From Thalassospira alkalitolerans (lineage in GTDB: Bacteria > Pseudomonadota > Alphaproteobacteria > Rhodospirillales > Thalassospiraceae), in the NCBI RefSeq assembly GCF_002115745.1, contig NZ_JFKB01000025.1, positions 1 to 46,927 on the forward strand: DNA of 46,927 bases, given 5' to 3'. The notes beneath the pieces are model-generated. The model saw only the letters and a program-made list of their open reading frames with translations. It ran no database searches and was not told the origin of the DNA. Shown in pieces: positions 40,713-46,927 of the stretch. Within the stretch, counting starts at the first letter, position 1; the number at the start of each line of letters is the position of its first letter. Position numbers and translations under genes: made by a program.

Positions 40713-42428
40713 ATGGCAAAGAGCAAGGCACAAATCACCCTGACCGCAGGCGGGGCCGTTTTGGCCCGGATGAAAGCGATTGGGGTCGATTATATCTTTG
40801 CCAATTCCGGGACTGATTTTCCGCCGATCATCGAAGGGCTGGCCGAAGCCAATGCCAAGGATATTGACCTTCCCGATGCCTTGATCATGCCGCATGAAAA
40901 TGCCGCGATGGGCATGGCGCATGGCTATTACCTTGCGACCGGGAAAACTCAAGCCGCAATGGCCCATACCAATGTCGGGCTGGCCAATTGCGCGATTGGC
41001 GCGATCAATGCCGCGACCGAACATGTGCCGGTGATCCTGATGTCGGGCAGAACGCCGGTGATGGAACAGGGGCGGCTGGGGGCGCGCACCGTGCCGATTG
41101 GCTGGGGCCAGGAAATGCGCGATCAGGCCGCGATGGTGCGCGAGGCCTCGAAATGGGAATATGAACTTAAATTCCCCGAACAGGTGCCAGATGTTGTCGA
41201 TCGGGCCTATGCGATTGCATCATCCGTCCCCAAGGGGCCGGTTTATGTGTCGTTGCCGCGGGAAGTTTTGTGCGAGCCTTGCCCCGGTGCGGGGATTGAC
41301 GCGCCGCTTCGGATGCAGCCCGTTCGCGTGGCGCCGCCGCCCGCATCGCTTGCGGAAGCCGCCAGTATTCTTGCCAATGCGAAAAACCCGGTGATCATTG
41401 CCCAGCGCGGCGCGGGCACGGCCGAGGCGTTTGATCGGCTGTCGTCCTTGGTGGATCAATGGGGCATTCCGGTGGTGCAATATTGGGCGATCCAGCTTGC
41501 GCTTGGCACCGATCATCCGATGATGGCGGGCATGGACCCGGCACCTTGGTTAAAAGATGCCGACGCGGTTTTGGTGATTGATTGCATGGCGCCCTGGTCG
41601 CCGGAAATTCACAAATTGCGCGATGATTGCAAGGTGATCCAGATCGGGCAGAACCCGCTTTATTCGCGGGTGCCGGGGCGCAATTTTGCCGCTGATGTTT
41701 CGCTGACCGGGGAAACTGGCGATGTGATTATCGCACTTGCCGATGTATTGGACCGTCATCACGCCGATCATCGCGATGTTTGTGCGACGCGGCACGATGC
41801 GGTGGCGAAACTCAACGGAGTTAACCGGGCAAAGGCTTTGGCCGCCGCTGATGCCGGGGCAGTTGACCCGATGACCAAGGCGTTTGTATCGCGCTGTCTT
41901 TCCGAGGCGATTGCCGGGCGCGATGCGACGGTGTTTTCCGAGCTTGGCTGCCCGTTAGAACCGCTTTCACTATCAAAGCATGGAAGCTGGTATCAGGAAC
42001 CGCATTCCGGCGGGTTGGGCTGGTCTTTCCCGGCGTCGATGGGCTATCAATTGGCCGACAAAGACAAGCTGGTGATCGCGACGATGGGGGATGGATCATA
42101 CATGTTTGCCAATCCAACCGCGTGCCATCAGATTGCCGAGGCGCTGGAGCTGCCGATCCTGATATTGGTGCTGAACAATAATGAATGGGGCGCGGTGCGC
42201 CAGTCTGTGACGGGGATGTATCCCGATGGCTATGCGGCAAAAACCAACCAGATGCCGCTGACCGGGCTTAAACCCAGCCCCGATTTCACCAAGGTTGCCG
42301 AGGCCAGCCGAGCGTGGACGGCAAAGGCCGAACGGGCGGCGGATTTGCCGGGCATTCTGCGTCAGGCGATAGCGCATATCGACACCAAGCGGACTCATGC
42401 GCTGGTCGAGGTGACGATTGCGCCGTAA
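40713..42428 (+). CDS. Thiamine-diphosphate-dependent enzyme, acetolactate synthase-like
   Basis: This 571-residue protein has the three domains of the ThDP decarboxylase/synthase family. The catalytic Glu62 is in MPHENAAMGMAHGYY. The middle domain begins around AEAASILANAKNPVIIAQRG. The C-terminal ThDP motif GDGSYMFANPTACHQ ends in NNNEWG. It uses a 2-oxo acid as donor; the substrate cannot be named, because acetolactate synthases, benzoylformate decarboxylases and oxo-acid lyases share this design. It is not the housekeeping ilvB, as no ilvN-like small subunit is adjacent. I start at MAKSKAQ (40713) after AGGG; an ATG at 40698 adds five residues. It is paired with a divergent IclR regulator. 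Confidence 0.88.
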   Translation: MAKSKAQITLTAGGAVLARMKAIGVDYIFANSGTDFPPIIEGLAEANAKDIDLPDALIMPHENAAMGMAHGYYLATGKTQAAMAHTNVGLANCAIGAINAATEHVPVILMSGRTPVMEQGRLGARTVPIGWGQEMRDQAAMVREASKWEYELKFPEQVPDVVDRAYAIASSVPKGPVYVSLPREVLCEPCPGAGIDAPLRMQPVRVAPPPASLAEAASILANAKNPVIIAQRGAGTAEAFDRLSSLVDQWGIPVVQYWAIQLALGTDHPMMAGMDPAPWLKDADAVLVIDCMAPWSPEIHKLRDDCKVIQIGQNPLYSRVPGRNFAADVSLTGETGDVIIALADVLDRHHADHRDVCATRHDAVAKLNGVNRAKALAAADAGAVDPMTKAFVSRCLSEAIAGRDATVFSELGCPLEPLSLSKHGSWYQEPHSGGLGWSFPASMGYQLADKDKLVIATMGDGSYMFANPTACHQIAEALELPILILVLNNNEWGAVRQSVTGMYPDGYAAKTNQMPLTGLKPSPDFTKVAEASRAWTAKAERAADLPGILRQAIAHIDTKRTHALVEVTIAP

Positions 42429-42626
42429 GGCGATGGTGGTCTGTTTTTGATGTGTATCCTGCGCCCGGCCTTGTTGTGAAACTTGTGCCGGGCGTTTGAC
42501 GTTCGGGGCAGGGCTGGAATGCATCTGCCTGCTTTATTAGCACGTTGAAATCGTTGCTTGCATCATGGGCAATTTCATTATTTGATTGCGACAGTATTTC
42601 AAAATTGCCTGCCTATAGGAGCCAGT

Positions 42627-44441
42627 ATGGATCGTGTTATCGGAACCTCGGGGCGTATTGCGTTCGCAAGTGCCATGCGCAATCTGCTTGCGGATGTCTA
42701 TCCGGAACATGATCACGCAGAATTGGTGCGCCGGGTTTTTGAGGCGCTGAACCTGCCGCTTGAGGGCGAGGGGGCGGAGCCCTGCGAGGAATATCTTCGA
42801 AAATGGGATCAGCGTGATGCGTTTCTGATTACCTATGGCGACAGCATTTCACGCGACGGGCATCACGGGCTTGAAAGCCTTGGCGATTTTTACCGCACCT
42901 GGCTTAAGGACTGGCTGACAGGGATCCATATCCTGCCATTTCATCCGTTTACATCCGATGATGGTTTTTCGGTCAGTGATTTCAGTGTGTTGCGCCCGGA
43001 ACTTGGCAATTGGGATGACGTCAAAGCCTTATCACGCGATGCAACCGTGATGGCCGATCTGGTGGCGAACCATATTTCGGCGTCGCATGTCTGGTTCCAG
43101 CAGTTTCTGGCCGGTGATGCGCCCGGTGTGGATTACATCAAAACTGCCAGCCCCGATGATGACCTTTCCGACGTGGTGCGCCCGCGCAGCCATCCGTTGT
43201 TAAGCAAGGTTACGACATCGAATGGGGAAAAGCATGTCTGGTGTACGTTTAGCTATGATCAGGTCGATCTGGATTACGGCAACCCGGATGTGTTTTTTGA
43301 AATCCTGAAAATCGTTCTGGATTACCTGAAACACGGCATTCGGGTGGTGCGGCTTGATGCGATTGGCTTTATCTGGAAAGAAGCCGGGACCAGTTCGATC
43401 AATCTGGAACAGACCCATAAAATCATCAAGGCGCTGCGTCTGGCGACAACGGCGGTGCATCCGGATGTTTTGTTTATTACTGAAACCAATCTGCCGTTGC
43501 TTGAAAACCTGTCGTATTTTGGCGATCAGGACGAAGCGCATCTGATTTATAATTTCAGCCTGCCGCCGGTGATTATTCATGCGTTGTTAAGCGGGCGTAG
43601 TGATTGCGTGCGCAAATGCATCATGTCGATGCCGCCCGCCCCGGCGGGGTGCACATTTTTCAATTTCACCGCCAGCCATGATGGCATCGGGTTGCGCCCG
43701 GCCGAAAACCTGATCCCCGATAGCGAAATTGATGCCATGACCGAACATGCGCGCAAGATGGGCGGGCAGGTCAGCTATCGCGCGCTTAAGGGCGGCGGGC
43801 AGAAGGCATATGAGCTTAACGTCACGCTGTTTAGCATGTTGGCGGAAAACTTTGACGGCGACACGACATACGGTCTGGAACGGTTTGTCATGAGCCAGGC
43901 GATTGCCATGTCGCTGGAAGGGGTTCCGGCGATTTATGTGCAATCCATTCTGGCAACAGAAAATGATCAAAAGGGATATGAGGAAACCGGTATCCCAAGG
44001 CGTTTGAACCGCAAAATCTGGCAATTGCCGGATGCCGAAGCGCGCCTGTCTGAAGACGGCATTGCCAAATCGGCCTTTGATCAATTGCGCGCGTTGATGT
44101 CGATCCGTATGGGCCAGCCAGCATTTCATCCCAATGCGACGCAATATACCCTTAATCTTGGGCCGAATTTGCTGGGCGTCTGGCGGCAGGGCCATTTGAA
44201 CGATCAAAGCATTTTCTGTGTCTTTAACCTGACCGATAAGCCGCAGGATCTTGATCTTTCCAAGATCAATCTGATCATGACGGTTGGCTGGACCGATTTG
44301 CTGTCCCAGCAGGTGATCGAGGATTACAACGGCATTTTGCCGCTGGCCCCGTATCAGATTGTCTGGATTTCCAATGTTGATGGCCGCAACCGGATTGAAA
44401 GCCGGTTGTTGCAACGGTATCGCGATGCGATGCCGGTTTAG
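42627..44441 (+). CDS. GH13_18 glycoside phosphorylase (sucrose/glucosylglycerate phosphorylase-like)
   Basis: This 604-residue enzyme is of the alpha-amylase clan. The predicted nucleophile is Asp244 in VVRLDAIGF, the acid/base is Glu286 in LFITETN, and the transition-state stabiliser is Asp352 in ASHDGIGLRPAE. These patterns, together with LPFHPFTSDDGFSVSDF and VPAIYVQSIL, mark the sucrose phosphorylase subfamily, which cleaves alpha-glucosides with phosphate to give glucose 1-phosphate. Members include sucrose, glucosylglycerate and glucosylglycerol phosphorylases; the last two would recycle compatible solutes, which fits a marine bacterium, but the acceptor is not proven. The ATG at 42627 follows AGGAG by 5 nt. 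No transporter or partner gene is adjacent. Confidence 0.9.
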   Translation: MDRVIGTSGRIAFASAMRNLLADVYPEHDHAELVRRVFEALNLPLEGEGAEPCEEYLRKWDQRDAFLITYGDSISRDGHHGLESLGDFYRTWLKDWLTGIHILPFHPFTSDDGFSVSDFSVLRPELGNWDDVKALSRDATVMADLVANHISASHVWFQQFLAGDAPGVDYIKTASPDDDLSDVVRPRSHPLLSKVTTSNGEKHVWCTFSYDQVDLDYGNPDVFFEILKIVLDYLKHGIRVVRLDAIGFIWKEAGTSSINLEQTHKIIKALRLATTAVHPDVLFITETNLPLLENLSYFGDQDEAHLIYNFSLPPVIIHALLSGRSDCVRKCIMSMPPAPAGCTFFNFTASHDGIGLRPAENLIPDSEIDAMTEHARKMGGQVSYRALKGGGQKAYELNVTLFSMLAENFDGDTTYGLERFVMSQAIAMSLEGVPAIYVQSILATENDQKGYEETGIPRRLNRKIWQLPDAEARLSEDGIAKSAFDQLRALMSIRMGQPAFHPNATQYTLNLGPNLLGVWRQGHLNDQSIFCVFNLTDKPQDLDLSKINLIMTVGWTDLLSQQVIEDYNGILPLAPYQIVWISNVDGRNRIESRLLQRYRDAMPV

Positions 44442-44560
44442 GTGAAATCTTCGGGGATGTTTGGAAACGGTGTTCCGTGTTGTCGTGTTAATACGAAGGT
44501 TAGACAACCAGTGATTGTTGCGTCATTCTGTCTGTGAATGACAGAGGACGGTTGCGGAAC

Positions 44561-45664
44561 ATGATACAAAACAAAATTCCCACAGTTTTTGCGGTTGGTT
44601 TTGCCGCGATGGCGTTTTTGCTGCTTGGCGGGTGTCAGACGACGCAATCCTATAATGCAGGACATATGGCAGAATATGGTCCCGAGCGGGCGAGATTGTT
44701 GCAGATTGCCCGTGATATATGCATTGATCATCTTGGGGATGCGGCGGCCATCGACAGGCTTGCCTTGCCGTTGGCGAATGAACCGCCCGTACTCGAAGAA
44801 GAGCAGATCGGGTTCGAAACCGTCACAACACGCGTATACGGGATCCTTTATAAGGGGCGCCGTATCGGGGCATTGTCGAACGGCGAAGGACGGGTGTGCA
44901 GTGTTGCTGCCGCGGCCGGGATCGGGATTCCTGATTATTTCACAGATCAACTTGGCCTTGTATTCGAAGACAGGGATTTTGGTGTGGTGGGCAGTCAAAT
45001 CGACGAAATGCGATATGGTTATCGTGAAATGCCAACGCATCCGGTCAAGAAGATCGTTACGCGGATCAATGTCATTGGCAAAATCGATGTCATCTTGTTC
45101 ATGACCGACGAGGCCTATCAGATCGAACGCGGTTTTATCGATGATAAAACAACAATGATCACAAATGCCATGCGACCGGAAATTCGCGGCGATGATATGC
45201 CGGTCAAGGTTTTGCAGGATATTTGTACGCCAAATATGGGCAACACTATTGCCATGCGCGAAGCGGCGGGGCAATTCACCCGCACGGATGGCAAGGTTGT
45301 TACCGATAAGCGGCTGCGGATGTTTGGCAATAAAATCGAGATTTTCCCGTTGCTGCACAAACCTGATGGAACGATCAGTGTGGTGATGATGTCACCGGAT
45401 GCCAAATCTTGCGGTATTTGGGAAATCGGCGCCCCAAAACCGGTCAAGAATTTGTTTGCGCATTTCGGCGTGGAGGTTTTGGGGGAAAAGGCTATTGATG
45501 ATGGCCTTTTGCGATATGGTTATCGTGGCGCGGATGAAACCGTATTGATAAATTTAACGCGTGTGCGCCCAGAGCAAACCATTAATGGTATGTTCTTTAT
45601 GCAGCGCGAAGCCTTTGACCGCATTCCCAAAGGGATCGCACCGGCGTTGCCGCAGGGTATTTGA
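44561..45664 (+). CDS. Putative lipoprotein with an internal duplication
   Basis: This protein of 367 residues has a lipoprotein signal (MIQNKIPTVFAVGFAAMAFL, lipobox LLGGC, lipidated Cys25). I do not recognise the mature domain. The chain seems to hold two related halves. One runs from LLQIARDICIDHLGDAAAIDR to GRVCSVAAAAG; the other from VLQDICTPNMGNTIAMREAAG to KSCGIWEIG. Each half has one Cys in a DIC motif and one later, so each could form a disulfide in the periplasm. The start could be a GTG at 44534, but the lipobox distance favours 44561. A GTCATTC/GAATGAC dyad (44522-44542) precedes it. No operon partner is evident. Confidence 0.8.
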   Translation: MIQNKIPTVFAVGFAAMAFLLLGGCQTTQSYNAGHMAEYGPERARLLQIARDICIDHLGDAAAIDRLALPLANEPPVLEEEQIGFETVTTRVYGILYKGRRIGALSNGEGRVCSVAAAAGIGIPDYFTDQLGLVFEDRDFGVVGSQIDEMRYGYREMPTHPVKKIVTRINVIGKIDVILFMTDEAYQIERGFIDDKTTMITNAMRPEIRGDDMPVKVLQDICTPNMGNTIAMREAAGQFTRTDGKVVTDKRLRMFGNKIEIFPLLHKPDGTISVVMMSPDAKSCGIWEIGAPKPVKNLFAHFGVEVLGEKAIDDGLLRYGYRGADETVLINLTRVRPEQTINGMFFMQREAFDRIPKGIAPALPQGI

Positions 45665-45748
45665 CGCTTTTATTCTGCGGCGTGATAAGATTTAAGGTAA
45701 GGATGTTTGCATGTTGCGGCGCATTATGTTGCGGCGTGATGCGTTCTT

Positions 45749-46255
45749 ATGATCAGATTAAAGTGTCGGGGGGCACGTTGTGCGATGGCTTATGCGCAAG
45801 AAATCCGGCTGGATCACCTGCCGGAGGATGCGGACGGGCGTATTTTCCGATTGTTCGATATTTGGCAAGATGCGTGCCCTGACGGGGATATTCCCGACCG
45901 GCGTGATCTTGGCGCGGATCGGCTTGCGCCCTGGCGTGATGATATCGGGGTTTATGAATATCTGCCCGCCCGCCATGATTTTATCATTCGCATTGACGCG
46001 CCCAATATGATTGCGGCGAGCGGCGAGAATTATCAGGGATCGACCCCGCGCCAGATTGATATGGATTTCGGGACAGCCGTGTTTGCCACCTTGTGCAATG
46101 TGATTGCAACTGTTGCGCCGCAATTTCACATGATCGGGGTCCAGCGCGTGCAATGGGAAAACTGGTTGCGGGTGATGTTGCCGGTTCGGACCCGGTGCCG
46201 CAAGGGTGACCCGGTCATACAGGTCTTGGTTGTGCATTTCCTGTATCGCGTTTGA
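45749..46255 (+). CDS. PAS_5-like domain protein, first of a tandem pair
   Basis: This protein of up to 168 residues resembles the PAS_5 (PAS-like) family common in Rhodospirillales: LPEDADGRIFRLFDIWQDACP, DIPDRRDLGADRLAPWRDDIGVYEYLPARHDFIIRIDAPNMIAASGENYQG and LRVMLPVRTRCRKGDPVIQVLVVHFLY. The start may instead be the ATG at 45785 (MAYAQEIRLDHLPED), which begins just before the conserved part. No output domain is present, so it is a stand-alone sensor or adaptor domain. It is a paralogue of the protein at 46407. Confidence 0.75.
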   Translation: MIRLKCRGARCAMAYAQEIRLDHLPEDADGRIFRLFDIWQDACPDGDIPDRRDLGADRLAPWRDDIGVYEYLPARHDFIIRIDAPNMIAASGENYQGSTPRQIDMDFGTAVFATLCNVIATVAPQFHMIGVQRVQWENWLRVMLPVRTRCRKGDPVIQVLVVHFLYRV

Positions 46256-46406
46256 AAACAATTTCTTTTGAGTTTGCTACTTGTTCTGACGTCATTGTTT
46301 CCCAATTTATCGATATCTGGGGGAGAATGAATGGTTAAAGTTATGTCTATTTCTGATTGTGGGTCTGGCGAGGGACATATCGGCATATTTGGTGATATAT
46401 CCTGAT

Positions 46407-46889
46407 ATGGAAATGTTGCTTGATAAATTGCCTGATAATGCCCCGCAGGCCGCATGCGATCTTTTGGATTTCTGGCATCGCAGCCGACAGGAAGATGGCC
46501 TGCCAAGTCGGACAGAATTTTCGCCGACGCATTTGGGGCCGTGGCTTGATGATATCAGTATCTATGAATATGTGCCGAGCAAGAATGATTTTCAGATCGT
46601 GATTGACGGGGAAAATATCGTCAAAATGATGGGCGAGGACTGGCGCGGGGGATATGCGCGCGAAATCGATTTTCGGTCTGATACAAGCATTCACAGTGCA
46701 TTAAGTGTGGTCCGCGAAACCGAACAGCCGCAAATACATTTGATCCATATTTTTCGCAAAGACTGGTCGCGGGGGGTGCGTTTGCTAATGCCGGTTCTGC
46801 GGCCATGTGTGGGGAAAAAAGACGTCTTGCAAGTCTTTATGGCGGTGTTTCCGATTGAATTTGCGGCGGATACCGATCCGTTTTATTAG
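46407..46889 (+). CDS. PAS_5-like domain protein, second of a tandem pair
   Basis: This 160-residue paralogue of the preceding protein aligns along its whole length: LPDNAPQAACDLLDFWHRSRQ, LPSRTEFSPTHLGPWLDDISIYEYVPSKNDFQIVIDGENIVKMMGEDWRG and LLMPVLRPCVGKKDVLQVFMAVFPIEF. I start at MEMLLDK (46407), where the similarity begins; the frame is open for 16 codons upstream. It also has no output domain. The 151-nt gap before it suggests it may have its own promoter. Confidence 0.78.
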   Translation: MEMLLDKLPDNAPQAACDLLDFWHRSRQEDGLPSRTEFSPTHLGPWLDDISIYEYVPSKNDFQIVIDGENIVKMMGEDWRGGYAREIDFRSDTSIHSALSVVRETEQPQIHLIHIFRKDWSRGVRLLMPVLRPCVGKKDVLQVFMAVFPIEFAADTDPFY

Positions 46890-46927
46890 GACCAGATCCT
46901 AGGTGTTGTTTACATTCATTGACAACA
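46890..46927. other. Window edge with an inverted repeat
   Basis: TGTTGT (46904-46909) and ACAACA (46922-46927) form an inverted repeat at the very end of the window. It could be part of a terminator or an operator for a gene beyond the edge. No coding region is visible. Confidence 0.35.

Noticed and set aside
43587..45358. Two frames of 306 codons antisense to the phosphorylase and lipoprotein genes
   Set aside because: The sense genes have catalytic motifs or a lipobox; the antisense frames are rich in His, Arg and Gln and show no domain.

Overview
This 46.9 kb window looks like chromosomal DNA of a moderately GC-rich alphaproteobacterium, most likely Rhodospirillales and perhaps Thalassospira-like. 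The lineage is an inference from gene style and content (TRAP and galactofuranose-type transporters, many GntR/FadR/IclR/LysR regulators, a compact type II-C Cas9, bufferin genes); nothing in the window proves the genus.

Layout. (1) 1-108: the 3' end of a 5S rRNA and the terminator of an rRNA operon. (2) 130-7906: a minus-strand operon for an amidase and a peptide/nickel-class ABC importer (amidase, binding protein, two permeases, fused double ATPase), divergent from a LysR-type regulator. (3) 8195-10830: a bufferin RiPP operon (bufA precursor, MNIO enzyme bufB, partner bufC, DoxX-like membrane protein). (4) 10871-16670: a GntR/FCD regulator divergent from a TakP-like TRAP transporter and an oxamate-amidohydrolase/gamma-glutamyltransferase-like Ntn hydrolase. 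Two operator-like TGTATACA palindromes lie in the shared intergenic region. (5) 16797-19419: a lemA / DUF2207 pair. (6) 19464-29188: a sugar module with aldose 1-epimerase, a YtfQRT-YjfF-type ABC importer, a FadR-like regulator, an SDR dehydrogenase and an AraD1/GguC-like FAH-fold protein. It fits uptake and oxidative catabolism of arabinose, galactose or a similar sugar. (7) 29303-35442: a complete type II-C CRISPR-Cas locus with 22 repeats, cas2, cas1, a 1049-residue cas9 with all catalytic residues, and a divergent tracrRNA upstream of cas9. (8) 35458-36551: a mazEF toxin-antitoxin module between two copies of a REP-like repeat. (9) 36711-39036: a NepI-like MFS exporter divergent from an AraC regulator. 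(10) 39069-42428: a LysE/RhtB exporter, an IclR regulator and a thiamine-diphosphate enzyme. (11) 42627-44441: a GH13_18 sugar phosphorylase. (12) 44561-46889: a two-repeat lipoprotein and two tandem PAS_5-like proteins.

The most notable region is the CRISPR locus. Each repeat contains a TTGGAC-N17-TAAAAT promoter with an extended -10, so each spacer probably has its own start site. A conventional leader is hard to fit, because a strong terminator ends only 17 nt before the first repeat. A tracrRNA with a 26-nt anti-repeat and its own terminator can be read directly. A three-spacer block in the array is duplicated. The second point of interest is the bufferin operon, whose precursor gene is separated from its maturation genes by a terminator-like hairpin.
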